Shown: positions 28,950-38,010 of the stretch, piece by piece
Numbering within the stretch: the first letter of the stretch is position 1
Layout of the letters: every line of letters starts with the position of its first letter
Origin: Curtobacterium sp. UNCCL20
GTDB lineage: Bacteria; Actinomycetota; Actinomycetes; Actinomycetales; Microbacteriaceae
NCBI RefSeq assembly: GCF_900101675.1
Contig: NZ_FNKG01000001.1
Coordinates: 248,001 to 312,000 of the forward strand
DNA: 64,000 bases
Direction of reading: 5' to 3'
Made by a program: the position numbers and the translations under genes
Notes under the pieces: model-generated
The model's database searches: none
What the model was told of the DNA's origin: nothing
Seen by the model: the letters and a program-made list of their open reading frames with translations, nothing else

Positions 28950-28991
28950 CCGTCCGGGCGCCGGGGTTCTTGACCACCGACGCCCGGACGG
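28950..28991 (-). terminator. Hairpin between rpsG and fusA
   Basis: Perfect 11-bp arms (CCGTCCGGGCG and complement) around a 20-base loop in the 100-bp gap. It could be an attenuator or processing site; the long loop makes a terminator less likely. Confidence 0.4.
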
Positions 28992-29012
28992 TACCGGGAC
29001 TACCGGCCGGAC

Positions 29013-29483
29013 TTACCAGCGGTAGTGGGCGAAGGCCTTGTTCGATTCGGCCATCTTGTGCGTGTCCTCACGGCGCTTGACCGCGGCACCGAGACCGTTC
29101 GACGCGTCGAGGATCTCGTTCATGAGACGCTCGGTCATCGTCTTCTCGCGACGGGCCTTGGCGTACGAGGTGAGCCAGCGGAGCGCGAGGGTGTTCGCGC
29201 GGTGCGGCTTGACCTCGACCGGCACCTGGTAGGTCGAGCCACCGACGCGGCGGCTGCGGACCTCGAGGGTCGGACGGACGTTGTCGAGCGCCTTCTTGAG
29301 CGTCGCGACGGCGTCCTGCTGGTTCTTGGCGGAAACGCCTTCGAGTGCGTCGTAGACGATGCGCTCGGCGAGACCCTTCTTGCCGTCCAGCAGGATCTTG
29401 TTCACGAGCTGGCTGACGATCGGTGCGCCGTAGACCGGGTCTGCGACGACGGGACGCTTGGGGGCGGGACCCTTACGAGGCAT
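29013..29483 (-). CDS. rpsG: 30S ribosomal protein S7
   Basis: Primary binder of the 3' domain of 16S rRNA, near the E site, and in many bacteria a repressor of the str operon. The 156 residues begin [19 protein letters not shown] and contain [19 protein letters not shown] and the AHYRW C-terminus. It lies 4 bp after rpsL. Confidence 0.97.
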   Translation of the reverse strand: MPRKGPAPKRPVVADPVYGAPIVSQLVNKILLDGKKGLAERIVYDALEGVSAKNQQDAVATLKKALDNVRPTLEVRSRRVGGSTYQVPVEVKPHRANTLALRWLTSYAKARREKTMTERLMNEILDASNGLGAAVKRREDTHKMAESNKAFAHYRW

Positions 29484-29487
29484 TGGC

Positions 29488-29856
29488 TCAACCCTTCTTC
29501 GCGCCGTAGCGGCTACGAGCCTGCTTACGGTTCTTCACGGCCTGCGTGTCGAGCGCGCCGCGGATGATCTTGTAGCGGACACCGGGGAGGTCCTTCACAC
29601 GACCGCCACGGACGAGCACCATCGAGTGCTCCTGGAGGTTGTGGCCCTCACCGGGGATGTAGGCCGTGACCTCGGTGCCGTTGGAGAGCTTCACACGAGC
29701 GACCTTGCGCAGGGCGGAGTTCGGCTTCTTCGGGGTGGTCGTGTAGACGCGGGTGCACACACCACGCTGCTGGGGGTTCGCCTTCAGGGCGGGCGCCTTG
29801 GTCTTGGTGACCTTCGGCGAACGACCCTTGCGAACGAGCTGCTGAATAGTAGGCAA
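29488..29856 (-). CDS. rpsL: 30S ribosomal protein S12
   Basis: Decoding-centre protein that sets accuracy. The 122 residues begin [18 protein letters not shown] at 29856 is the start: it is preceded by AGGAG five bases upstream and gives the exact family N-terminus; there is no nearby ATG. Lysines at the streptomycin-resistance sites are wild type ([11 protein letters not shown] and [12 protein letters not shown]), so no resistance mutation is seen. It is the first gene of the str operon. Confidence 0.97.
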   Translation of the reverse strand: MPTIQQLVRKGRSPKVTKTKAPALKANPQQRGVCTRVYTTTPKKPNSALRKVARVKLSNGTEVTAYIPGEGHNLQEHSMVLVRGGRVKDLPGVRYKIIRGALDTQAVKNRKQARSRYGAKKG

Positions 29857-30022
29857 CTGTTCTCCTGGTCCTGCTCGTGTTCTCTGGCCGACGCGGACCG
29901 CCGGCTTCCTCGTCCCACGCTGATCACCGCCTGACGGCGGACGACGAGAGGGGGACGGAGTCCGGTCGACCGTCGGTCAGACCGGAGTTTTTCGGGCGCG
30001 CCTTAGGGCGCACACCCAGAAG

Positions 30023-30051
30023 AGACTACCTGCGCACCCTCCCGAAATCAA
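30023..30051 (-). promoter_or_regulatory. str operon promoter
   Basis: On the minus strand TTGATT (30051-30046) and TAGTCT (30028-30023) are separated by 17 bp, a good sigma-A-type promoter. The leader to rpsL is about 160 bases. Confidence 0.65.
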
Positions 30052-30237
30052 TCCGGGCGCGTCGCCCTGGAGGCCCGTGGGGACCGCCCTGGGCGAACAC
30101 CCGTCCGGCGCCCTGGTCGCCCGGCGCGCGGGGCGCGACGCCGGAACCGGCCACACGCACCGGCGCGCGTGCCCGGCGGAGCTGCGCCGCGCCTCCAGGC
30201 CCGTCGCTCGGTGCCGGCCCGACGGGCTGCCGCCGCG
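30052..30237. other. Gap with two half copies of the CTGGAGGC repeat
   Basis: CTGGAGGC at 30067-30074 and GCCTCCAG at 30191-30198 match the arms of the dispersed palindromes but lie about 120 bp apart with unrelated GC-rich DNA between. They may be remnants of one or two elements. No gene is seen here; the 3' end of the next minus-strand gene is at 30238. Confidence 0.5.
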
Positions 30238-31398
30238 TCAGGACCCGGTGTCGGAGGATCCGTTGCCGATGGCCGACCGGAACGTCGCGCCCTTGTCGGT
30301 GAAGCCCGTGATGTACCCGCTGGCGTTGACGTTCATCGGGCCCGCCGAGGCCGTTCCGACCCCGCCGGCGCCCGCGATGTCCGCCGTGAACGTCGCACGG
30401 CCGAACGTCGTCGTCGAGACGAGCCAGCCGCTGGAGAGCCACCCGCCGATCGCGACCGTCGGACGGGTGTCGAGCGTCCACTTCTGGTTCGTGTACGTGT
30501 ACGCGGAGTCCTCGCCGTAGGCGTAGAAGCTGCAGCCCTTCGGCGCCGCGTCGGTCGAGGCGATGCACCCGTCGACCCAGGCGTCCACGGCGGCCTTGGC
30601 CGACTGCTCCCCTGCCGCCGTCAGCTTCGTCGTCATCGACACCGGCGTCGACCCGGCCGCGCCGAAGCCCGCCACCGTCGCCGTCGTGGCGCCGGCCGAG
30701 TACCACTTGCCGCCGTCGAGCGCGACGTCGTACGCGCCGGGCAGTGCCGTCAGGGACGCAGTGCCGTCCTTCGAGGTGGTGACCGACTGGCCAGCCACCA
30801 GGAGCTTCGCACCGGACGGTCCGTCCACGCGCACGGACACCGAGCCGAGCTTCGGGGCCTGGAGCTCCCACACCGGGAAGACCCCCCACTCGGTCCCCGT
30901 CTTGTCGAGCGTGAAGGTCGAGGAGACGTCGCGCCCGGCCTGCCGCAGGTAGGCCGTCACCGTCGCGGTGTCGCCGTCGTCGCGGGTCGCGGCGATGCGG
31001 TACCCGGTGACGCGGCCCGTCGCCTTCTTGTACGCGGCGTCGGTCAGCAGCACGTCGCTCTTGTCGTGGTCGATGCCCGCATCGCTGAGCGCTGCGTCGA
31101 CCTTGCCCGCCGTGAGGTCGTCGAGGAAGGCGCGCACCGGACGGTCGGCCGAGTGCGAGGCCGTGCCGACCGAGTAACCGACCACACCGGCCACCAGGAT
31201 CAGGACGACCGCCGCGCCGCCGGCGATGATGCCGACGAGTGTGCCGCGGCGGAGCTTCCGTCGCGGACGGGGCGCGGGAGGCTGCAGGGGTGCACCCGGT
31301 GCCGACGCCGCGATCGGGATGGGCGCTCCGCGCGTGCCCGAGATCGAGTCGACGCTCGGGACGGATCCCCATCCGTCGGCCTGCTGCTGGTCGGTCAT
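30238..31398 (-). CDS. Membrane-anchored protein with large external domain, unknown function
   Basis: 386 residues. A Pro/Ala-rich cytoplasmic part (1-48) ends in RPRRKLRR, followed by one membrane helix (about 54-78) and an extracellular part of about 300 residues. The external part starts with a helical/DUF4878-like stretch (RAFLDDLTAGKVDAALSDAG). It continues with a beta-rich segment reminiscent of the TcaA-type repeats of wall-stress proteins (VRVDGPSGAKLLVAGQSV, then LPGAYDVAL). Two cysteines (DGCIAST, KGCSFYA) could form a disulfide. No catalytic motif is seen. Topology is clear; the domain likeness is weak. Confidence 0.6.
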   Translation of the reverse strand: MTDQQQADGWGSVPSVDSISGTRGAPIPIAASAPGAPLQPPAPRPRRKLRRGTLVGIIAGGAAVVLILVAGVVGYSVGTASHSADRPVRAFLDDLTAGKVDAALSDAGIDHDKSDVLLTDAAYKKATGRVTGYRIAATRDDGDTATVTAYLRQAGRDVSSTFTLDKTGTEWGVFPVWELQAPKLGSVSVRVDGPSGAKLLVAGQSVTTSKDGTASLTALPGAYDVALDGGKWYSAGATTATVAGFGAAGSTPVSMTTKLTAAGEQSAKAAVDAWVDGCIASTDAAPKGCSFYAYGEDSAYTYTNQKWTLDTRPTVAIGGWLSSGWLVSTTTFGRATFTADIAGAGGVGTASAGPMNVNASGYITGFTDKGATFRSAIGNGSSDTGS

Positions 31399-31443
31399 CG
31401 GTCCCCCGTCGTGCTGGTGCTGGCGCGTGTTCCTGCCTGAAGA

Positions 31444-31932
31444 CTACCGGCGCGCACCGTCATCGCCCGGGCCGGGCGAGACCCGCGGAGAGTCGACCTC
31501 CGGCGCCTGCGGTTGCGACTCTCGCGCCTGGTGCCGGGCCATCGCGACACCGCCCACGACGCTCACCAGCGCGACGACGACCGAGCCGACGACGAACGGG
31601 CCGAGCGCGTACCCGGCGGGGAACACCAGCAGCTCGGTGACGTCGTCTCGGATCAGCGCGTAGCCGACCGCGCCGACACCGAGCATGACGAGGTAGGACG
31701 TCGCCGCGGCCACGAGGCCCGTGACGCCCGGGTTGCCCTCGCGCGCGCCGACCCCGGTCGCGAGGAAGACCACCACGGCGCCGCCGAGCACCATCGCGGG
31801 GCCAAGGTACGGGGTCGCGTCCGGCTGCGAGATGACCTCGACGTCGGCGAGCAGCGCTTCGAAGCCCGTCACCGCGATGACGAGCGCGATGAAGAGCACC
31901 GACGTCATCGTCGCGATCAACCACCGGGACAT
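31444..31932 (-). CDS. Four-helix membrane protein, unknown function
   Basis: 162 residues with four likely membrane helices (about 5-27, 43-61, 70-93, 105-128) and a hydrophilic C-terminal tail rich in Pro, Gln and Asp. The layout resembles small uncharacterised membrane proteins typical of Microbacteriaceae. It lies 45 bp upstream of the previous gene in the same direction and could share its transcript. Confidence 0.6.
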   Translation of the reverse strand: MSRWLIATMTSVLFIALVIAVTGFEALLADVEVISQPDATPYLGPAMVLGGAVVVFLATGVGAREGNPGVTGLVAAATSYLVMLGVGAVGYALIRDDVTELLVFPAGYALGPFVVGSVVVALVSVVGGVAMARHQARESQPQAPEVDSPRVSPGPGDDGARR

Positions 31933-31956
31933 GCGGCGATCGTATCGCTGGGAGGG

Positions 31957-32526
31957 TCAGGCGTGGGTCGGGTCCGCGTGGTGCGGCTGGTGCTGCTCCT
32001 GCTGCTCCTGCTGTGCGTGCTGCTCCTGGGCTGCTGCGACGAGCGCGAGGGCGATCGTCGCCGTGATGACCGGGATGGACTCCGTCATCGGGGCGGCGGC
32101 AGTCGGGGCGGGCTGCGCTGCTGCCTGGAGGCCCGTGGTGGCGTCCGCGTCGCCCGTCGCCTCCGGCTCGTGGTCGCGGAGCGCCGGACCGATGATGGGG
32201 AGGACCGCCGTCGTCGCCGCCGGCTCGGTGTGCAGGACTGGTTGCTCGTCCTGCTCGGACTGGCCGTCGCTCTGCGCGGCGGCTCGTCGGGCGTTCGCCA
32301 TCTTGATGAGGACGACCACCGCGACGACGGCCCAGATGCCGTTCACGATCGTCGACGGGATGGCGTGGTGGGCGGCGACGTTGACTGCGACGGCGAGACC
32401 ACCGACGAGGTTGAAGAGTTGGTAGACGGGGCCGTTCGGCAGCTTGCCCGTCGAGAAGAGAATGTAACCAGCAAGGACGGTTACGGCTCCGAACCAGCCG
32501 AGGAATTCCACGATTCCAGACAACAC
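31957..32526 (-). CDS. CBU_0592-like membrane protein with His/Gln-rich tail
   Basis: 189 residues. GTG at 32526 is chosen: GGAG lies 6 bases upstream and the start stands just before the conserved domain. The N-terminal 75 residues (LGWFGAVTVLAGYILFSTGKL and QLFNLVGGLAVAVNV, then IVNGIWAVVAVVVLIK) match the three-helix CBU_0592 type of membrane domain, whose function is unknown. The C-terminal half is Ala/Thr/Glu-rich, with one more hydrophobic stretch (about 145-160) and a tail with runs such as HAQQEQQEQHQPHH. The tail looks metal-binding in composition, but this is speculation. Confidence 0.65.
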   Translation of the reverse strand: MLSGIVEFLGWFGAVTVLAGYILFSTGKLPNGPVYQLFNLVGGLAVAVNVAAHHAIPSTIVNGIWAVVAVVVLIKMANARRAAAQSDGQSEQDEQPVLHTEPAATTAVLPIIGPALRDHEPEATGDADATTGLQAAAQPAPTAAAPMTESIPVITATIALALVAAAQEQHAQQEQQEQHQPHHADPTHA

Positions 32527-32711
32527 GCGCGACTCCGGGCACGACGAGGAACGGCCGGTTCGAGCCGACCGTTCGAGAAGGGGGTGAGCAGCCGCGAGTG
32601 CGGCGTCAGGAGCATCGTAAGCACAGCGACAGGCGTCGCGGAAGTGGGCTCGGCGTGGCGCGGTGGGCCCCAGTTGGTGGGGCGGGTGGAGCGGTGGTCT
32701 CGAGCGGCGGA
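32527..32711. other. Gap between pilO and the CBU_0592-like gene
   Basis: 185 bp with no gene. A TACGAT at 32619-32614 on the minus strand could be a -10 box for the CBU_0592-like gene, but the -35 is poor. No clear terminator for the pil operon is seen. Confidence 0.3.
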
Positions 32712-33443
32712 TCAGCCGTTGGTGGAGGTCGCCGCCGCTGGGGTCGGTGTCGTGTCGAGAACGTAGATGAAGCCACCGAAGGTCCATGTCGACGAGGAGG
32801 TCGTCCCGCCGTCATCGCCACTCTTCTCGGCAGAGGCGATCGTCGTGATGAGGAACAGTCGCTGACCGTTCTGGACGCCCTTCACGAACGAGAGGGCCTG
32901 GTCGAAGGACCCGTCGACCGCCACGGTGACCGGGATGATCGAGAAGTTCTGACCGGTGATCGCAGCGTTCGTGACGACCGACGGTGCTGTCGGGGCCGCA
33001 GGAGCCGCCGCGGTCGCCGAAGCGGAGGGTTCCGCGCTGGCGCTCGGCGCCGCCGTCGAACCGGCCGCGGCCGACCCGTTGGTCGCGGCTGCCGCCGGCG
33101 CGTAGGCGGTTGCGTCGCCGGAAGTGAACGATGAGACCTGCATCCCGGAGGCTGCCGCGACCGAGTCCAGTTCGTTGATGAAGGCCGGCACGTCGGCGTC
33201 CGCTGGCACCGACGCGGTCAGCGAGGACAGTTCCTGCTTCATCGCCGGCAGTTTTGCCGCCTGCGTCTTGAGTCGCGCGAGTTCGGTGCGGTTCGCGTCG
33301 TTCGACTGGTTGACCGTCTCGGTCTGTGTCCGCGCGACGGCGGCCTGTGTGAGCTGCGGCTGCACGGCGAGGAAGAACCCCCCGACGGCGACGGCCGCCA
33401 TCGCGAGGAGCGCGAGGATGAGACTCATCCGGTTCCGAGACAT
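32712..33443 (-). CDS. pilO: Type IV pilus assembly protein PilO-like
   Basis: 243 residues: short cytoplasmic start, one membrane helix (about 7-27), a coiled coil (about 30-75), then an alpha/beta periplasm-side domain, as in PilO proteins that join PilN and PilM in the alignment complex. An Ala/Ser/Pro-rich insert (about residues 110-150) separates the two halves of the folded domain, an actinobacterial embellishment. The motif FINELDSVAAASGMQVSSF and QALSFVKGVQNGQRLFLI are PilO-like. Last gene of the pil cluster, 1 bp after pilN. Confidence 0.8.
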   Translation of the reverse strand: MSRNRMSLILALLAMAAVAVGGFFLAVQPQLTQAAVARTQTETVNQSNDANRTELARLKTQAAKLPAMKQELSSLTASVPADADVPAFINELDSVAAASGMQVSSFTSGDATAYAPAAAATNGSAAAGSTAAPSASAEPSASATAAAPAAPTAPSVVTNAAITGQNFSIIPVTVAVDGSFDQALSFVKGVQNGQRLFLITTIASAEKSGDDGGTTSSSTWTFGGFIYVLDTTPTPAAATSTNG

Positions 33444-33444
33444 G

Positions 33445-34203
33445 TCAGCCCTTCTTCGCGGAGTACACGGCGTCGAACGACTTCTCGTTCAGGTGGATCG
33501 TCATGTTGACGGAAAAGCCGCTTCCGTCGTCCGCGCGTGCGACCGAGTTCGCGTTCGCGTCGACGAATCCCTTGACCCCGCCGACCGCGGTGAGCCACGC
33601 GGGGATCGAGGGGAGCGTCGCACTCTTCGCGTCGAAGGTCAGCGTCGCGATGCGCTGTCCCTGCAACGGGTCGTCCGACTGGGCGTACGCCTCGGTCGCT
33701 GACGCCGAATCGATCGTCACGCCCGTGATCTGCACACCGCCGGGGAGCTTCGACTGCACGGACTGCAGCGTGTCCGACCAATCGACCTCCGTCGAGCCGC
33801 CCACCTGCTGCGCAGCCTTGAGCAGCGAGGTGGCACTCTCGGTCGAGCGGACGTCCCTGAACTGCAGTTGCTGCTGGAGGAGCGCCGACGTCTCGCCCTG
33901 TGCGGCGGTCAGGTCCTGCTCGGCCGCCATCCGGGATGTCGCTGCCCAGCCGGTGACGACGGCGACGCCGACGGCGACCACGACGACCCCAGCCCACGCA
34001 CGCCGGACCACCGCCCTGTCCCGACGGCTCGTGTGCACTTCGGTCGGGAGCAAGTCCACGCGCGGCGGACCGCCGATGACGAGCGTCCGAGCACCCTTGC
34101 TCCGCTGGACCGCGTCCTGCAGGACCTGAGACTCAGGCGCAGGGCGTCGCTTGGCCTTGACGCCCGGAGCGCGTCGGCTGCCGCTCTCGATGACCTTGGT
34201 CAT
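33445..34203 (-). CDS. pilN: Type IV pilus assembly protein PilN-like
   Basis: 252 residues. ATG at 34203 overlaps the pilM stop as ATGA and gives MTKVIESGSRR. The segment PRVDLLPTEV (about 48-57) is the conserved INLLP-type motif of PilN, which inserts into PilM. A membrane helix (about 69-90) is followed by a coiled coil and a ferredoxin-like domain ending FSVNMTIHLNEKSFDAVYS. The basic N-terminal tail is longer than in proteobacterial PilN. Confidence 0.85.
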   Translation of the reverse strand: MTKVIESGSRRAPGVKAKRRPAPESQVLQDAVQRSKGARTLVIGGPPRVDLLPTEVHTSRRDRAVVRRAWAGVVVVAVGVAVVTGWAATSRMAAEQDLTAAQGETSALLQQQLQFRDVRSTESATSLLKAAQQVGGSTEVDWSDTLQSVQSKLPGGVQITGVTIDSASATEAYAQSDDPLQGQRIATLTFDAKSATLPSIPAWLTAVGGVKGFVDANANSVARADDGSGFSVNMTIHLNEKSFDAVYSAKKG

Positions 34204-35252
34204 GCCGCTCGACCTCCCACGGCCAGACTCCATGCGACCGAGATCGAGGCGCCGTGCTCGCGCAGGACCTCCGGGGTGATCGCGCGCCCGGTCCGCGCCG
34301 AGGCGAAGGGATCCCCGAGCGACACCGGGATGCCAGCGACCGCTCCGAGTCCTTCGGCGAGCCCGGGAAGGGCGGAACCGCCGCCCACGAGAACGATGCT
34401 GAGGACGGGTTCCTCAGGTCGCGTGTTGACGTAGTAGCTGACCGTGTTGCGGATGCTGGTCAGGAGTTCAGAGACAGTCTCGCGGATGACCGCCACGGCG
34501 CGCGCGTCATCGGGAGTGCGCGTCTGCCCGACGAGCCCGAAGTGCCGTTTGACGACCTCGGCCTCCGGCACTGCGATGTCGAGCCGCGCCGCGATGGTCT
34601 TCGTAATGTCGTCTCCCCCGGTCGGGATGATGCGCACAAACTTCGGGACACCCTCGTGGGCGACCACCACCGACGTCGTGTTGCCGCCGCAGTCGACGAT
34701 CGCGACCGTCCCCGAGCCGGCGACCCGCGGCGCAAGGACCCGCGTCAGGGCGAACGGGATGAGGTCGACTCCGACGGGCTTCAGACCGGCGAGCTCGGCG
34801 GCACGGACGTTCGCGAGGACAGCGTCCTTGATCGCTGCCACCAGGAGGCCGTGCACGACGGGGCCGTTCTCGTCGAAGCCCTCTCCGGTCGGGTAGAAGT
34901 CGAGGATCGCATCACCGACGGGCACCGGGAGCATGTCCTGCACCTGGAAGGGCAACGACTCCCGGATCTGGGCCAGGGGAGCACTGGGGACGGTCAGGTC
35001 CCGTGACAGCACTCGCTGGTTGCCCATGCCGAGCACGACGTCCTTGGTCTTGAATCGACCGAGCGACCAGAGCTGCCGGAGCGCACCCGCGACGGTGTTG
35101 GCTTCGAGGACCTCACCGTGCTTCGTCGCACCGGTCGGCACCGGGACCTCGGCGACCCGGAGGATCGCCGGCTGCGCCTTGCCCGCGTCGGCGACCTCGA
35201 CCGCACGGATGGTCTCCGCGCCGATGTCGATGCCGACGATGTGCTTCGCCAT
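34200..35252 (-). CDS. pilM: Type IV pilus assembly ATPase-like protein PilM
   Basis: 350 residues, actin/FtsA-like fold, cytoplasmic. ATG at 35252 gives MAKHIVGIDIGAETIRAVEV, the phosphate-1 motif. Later come IVDCGGNTTSVVVAHEG (phosphate 2), HFGLVGQTRT and SIVLVGGGSALPGL (adenosine motif). It binds the PilN N-terminus and helps align the pilus motor with the PilNO ring. It follows pilD by 50 bp. Confidence 0.92.
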   Translation of the reverse strand: MAKHIVGIDIGAETIRAVEVADAGKAQPAILRVAEVPVPTGATKHGEVLEANTVAGALRQLWSLGRFKTKDVVLGMGNQRVLSRDLTVPSAPLAQIRESLPFQVQDMLPVPVGDAILDFYPTGEGFDENGPVVHGLLVAAIKDAVLANVRAAELAGLKPVGVDLIPFALTRVLAPRVAGSGTVAIVDCGGNTTSVVVAHEGVPKFVRIIPTGGDDITKTIAARLDIAVPEAEVVKRHFGLVGQTRTPDDARAVAVIRETVSELLTSIRNTVSYYVNTRPEEPVLSIVLVGGGSALPGLAEGLGAVAGIPVSLGDPFASARTGRAITPEVLREHGASISVAWSLAVGGRAA

Positions 35253-35302
35253 GTCGTGTGCCTTCCGAATGGTGCTTGGGGTGGGGAGGAGTAGCCGGGC
35301 TG

Positions 35303-36142
35303 TCAAACGAGGCCGAGGAGACGGAGGTAGGCGTCCCAGATCGGGGCGCCTGCGAACGCGCCCACCCACGCGCCGAGGAGCATCCACGGGCCGAACGGGA
35401 TCCCGGTCGACCGACCGGCCCGGCGGATCGCGAGGAGGACGATGCCGAAGGTACCTCCGAGGAGGAACGCGCCGAAAGCACCCACAGCGAGGGGTCCCCA
35501 TCCGAGGTACGCCAGCACGAGCCCCAGCGCTCCGGCGAGCTTCACGTCACCGAAGCCCATCCCGCGGGGCACTGCGACCGCCAGCGCGAGGTACACACCG
35601 CCGAGGAGCGCCAGGCCGCCGAGGCCCCGCAGCGCTGCCGCCCAGTCGCCGGTGAGCGCACTCGAAACCAGGAGCAGGACGGCCAGGACGGGGTACATCG
35701 GCAGGACGATGCGGTTGGGCAGCGTGTGCGTGTCGAGGTCGATGAGGGTGAGCGCGACGCTCACCGCCATCAGGTAGAGCAGCGCGATGAGGACGAGCGA
35801 GTGACCGATGACCGCCGCGCCAGTTGCCGCAGAGGGGAGGAACCGGAGGACGACCGCCAGGAACAACAGACCGGTCGCCGCCTCGACGACCGGGTACCGG
35901 ACCGAGATCGGCAGCGCGCAGTCACGGCACCGCCCGCGGAGCCTGAACCACGACAGCACCGGGACGTTGTCGGCGCCACGGATGGGGCGGTCGCACTTGG
36001 GGCATGCCGACGGCGGGCTGACGACAGACAGCCCGGCTGGGACACGGTGGACGACGACGTTGAGGAACGATCCGATGGCGAGGCCGAACACTGCGCCGAA
36101 GCCCGCGAGGACCGGCCAGAGCTGGGTCAGGGAACTCGTCAT
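35303..36142 (-). CDS. pilD: Prepilin peptidase (A24 family)
   Basis: Membrane aspartic protease that cuts class III signal peptides and N-methylates the new N-terminus. The 279 residues show GSFLNVVVHRVP, the methylase zinc motif CPKC...CRDC (Cys47, 50, 72, 75), and the two catalytic aspartates in LIDLDTHTLPN and GMGFGDVKLAG. It has about seven or eight membrane helices. All residues needed for both activities are present. The start overlaps the pilX stop by 4 bp. Confidence 0.94.
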   Translation of the reverse strand: MTSSLTQLWPVLAGFGAVFGLAIGSFLNVVVHRVPAGLSVVSPPSACPKCDRPIRGADNVPVLSWFRLRGRCRDCALPISVRYPVVEAATGLLFLAVVLRFLPSAATGAAVIGHSLVLIALLYLMAVSVALTLIDLDTHTLPNRIVLPMYPVLAVLLLVSSALTGDWAAALRGLGGLALLGGVYLALAVAVPRGMGFGDVKLAGALGLVLAYLGWGPLAVGAFGAFLLGGTFGIVLLAIRRAGRSTGIPFGPWMLLGAWVGAFAGAPIWDAYLRLLGLV

Positions 36143-38010
36143 GAGACAGGAGCTCCGTTCGCGTCGTACGCGGTCTTCGACTCGACCTGGGACGCAACCC
36201 GGTAGGTGGTGACGGTGGGCTGCGGGAACTTCGGCGGCGTGTACGTCGACAGGCTCGAGTCGAAGCGGTAGCCCTTGTCGTAGCCCTGCCCGCTGGCGAG
36301 ACCGACGGCGCCGCGGAAGTTCTGCGCGATGGACCCGTTCACGGTGAGCGTGCCGCGCCCGGCGGTGGACCCACGCGTCCAGTTCTGCACCACGAACGTC
36401 CCGGTGTTGGACAGGATGGCCGCGTCGATCTCACGATCACTCGGGAGGATGGCACCGTTGTTCGGGTTGATCGGGTTCCACACCCAGACCGCGCGCTGCC
36501 CGATGAGCCCGAGCACCGTGGACGCCGAACGAGTGGTCGGGTACCTGATGTCACCCGTGACGTAAAGGTAGTTCTCGGCCGCGATCGTGACGGCTTTGTC
36601 CACCGTGCCCTGGACGAAGGCATCACCGCGGTCGCACCCGTACGGGTTGGTGACGGCAGTGCCGGCGCCCGCGGTCGGGTCCGTTTCCGACGTGGCGGTC
36701 GTGCTACCAACGTAGGGGAACCCCACTCCGTTGGACTTGAGCGAGGTCGCGCTGTTCGACCCCATGGATGGCGCCGTGCCGGAGCAGGCCGTGGGCGTGC
36801 TCTTCATCGTCGAGTCGTTCCACGAGTTCGGATCCGGTGTGGTCCCGGTGGGACGCGCCGACGGCTCGTTCTGCACGTAGACGATGTTGTTCTTCGGGAT
36901 CGGAATGGTCGCACCCGTCGCGCTTCGGAGGGCCGTCACTGCGCCGCACTTGGTCGCAGCGGCCGAAGGGTCCCCGCTCCCGGTGATCTGCGCTCCCGCT
37001 GTCGGTGTCGCCCCGGTGACCTGTGTCGTGATCGTCATCGGGGATCGAACCGTCATCGTGCCATTGCCGTTGAACGTGATCTTCGTCGGCCCCGTGTACA
37101 GGCAGCCGGCGCCCTCGACCGTGCCCGTGGTGGCCGGGAGGTCGGTCCGTGTCGAGTCACGGAGGTTGCCGATCGTGGCAGGAGGGACGAGCGTGGACGA
37201 GGTCGTCGGGTTCGAGGCGTAGCGCCCCACCGCGCACCCGCTGCTCGTGACGCCCAGCGCACTCTGGACGGTGCTCTTGAACTGCGCGCCACACACCTTG
37301 ATCTGGTCGTTCGACCTGACCGGCCCCTCGAGGACGTCGTTCGATCCGAACTGGATCTGGTCGCACGTCGAACTCGTCGCGGACGTGCGGTACGCCGTCG
37401 TGCAGGCCGGAGCGCCGAGCGCGGTGGAGGCCTTCTCGTTCGTCACCGTGGGGTCACCGGACTCGTAGTTCGTGAAGTACAGGTAGTTCGAGAACCCGTC
37501 GGGGCGGACGTTGGCGATGACCGTCCTCGTCGTCGTCCCCGACCGTCCGGTGGACTGGAGGCGGATGACACCCTGCGAGGACAGCTTGCTGTTGTCGACT
37601 GCGTACCGGTACGACGAGTCGCTCCCGGTGCCGTCGCCTGTCGGCACGGTCACCCACGATTGGCCGGACTGGTAGTTGAACGCGGGATTCCCACCGACTC
37701 CCTTCGTGAAGGTGCTGCCCGACGCCGCGCTGAACGGGGCGCTCGACTGTCCGTAGTTGCCGTAGGTGTTGTCGGCGTTGAGCCGGGCCTGGTAGTCCGC
37801 GACTCCCGCGTAGGCCGCCGCGATCGCCCGGTTCCACGCACGGTCGGTCGATGTCACACGGGCACCCGAGGTCGCGATGGCCACCATCGTCGCGACGAGC
37901 AGCATCACGACCGTCCCGATCCCGACGACGGCCACGAGGGCGAACCCGCGCTCGTCATCGCGTACACGGGCAGCGACGGACAGTCGGGACCGCAACAGGC
38001 GGATCATCAC
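36139..38010 (-). CDS. PilX/GspK-like minor prepilin with large ectodomain
   Basis: 623 residues. A basic N-terminus is followed by ERGFALVAVVGIGTVVMLLVATM, a prepilin-type cleavage site (G|F) and helix. It lacks Glu at mature position 5, as do GspK/PilX-like tip pseudopilins. The remaining 550 residues are Ser/Thr/Gly-rich and beta-type, with several cysteine pairs (CTTAYRTSATSSTC, CGAQF, CAVGRY, CLYTGP). They look like an exposed tip domain, possibly adhesive. The GTG start overlaps the pilW stop as GTGA. No collagen, VWA or enzyme motif is seen. Confidence 0.75.
   Translation of the reverse strand: MMIRLLRSRLSVAARVRDDERGFALVAVVGIGTVVMLLVATMVAIATSGARVTSTDRAWNRAIAAAYAGVADYQARLNADNTYGNYGQSSAPFSAASGSTFTKGVGGNPAFNYQSGQSWVTVPTGDGTGSDSSYRYAVDNSKLSSQGVIRLQSTGRSGTTTRTVIANVRPDGFSNYLYFTNYESGDPTVTNEKASTALGAPACTTAYRTSATSSTCDQIQFGSNDVLEGPVRSNDQIKVCGAQFKSTVQSALGVTSSGCAVGRYASNPTTSSTLVPPATIGNLRDSTRTDLPATTGTVEGAGCLYTGPTKITFNGNGTMTVRSPMTITTQVTGATPTAGAQITGSGDPSAAATKCGAVTALRSATGATIPIPKNNIVYVQNEPSARPTGTTPDPNSWNDSTMKSTPTACSGTAPSMGSNSATSLKSNGVGFPYVGSTTATSETDPTAGAGTAVTNPYGCDRGDAFVQGTVDKAVTIAAENYLYVTGDIRYPTTRSASTVLGLIGQRAVWVWNPINPNNGAILPSDREIDAAILSNTGTFVVQNWTRGSTAGRGTLTVNGSIAQNFRGAVGLASGQGYDKGYRFDSSLSTYTPPKFPQPTVTTYRVASQVESKTAYDANGAPVS

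Noticed and set aside
29488-29856. Streptomycin resistance mutation in rpsL
   Set aside because: Both key lysines (KKPNS and RVKDLPG) are wild type.
32128-32150. Copy of the CTGGAGGC repeat inside the CBU_0592-like gene
   Set aside because: Only one half motif is present, in frame as coding sequence (TGLQAA); probably chance.
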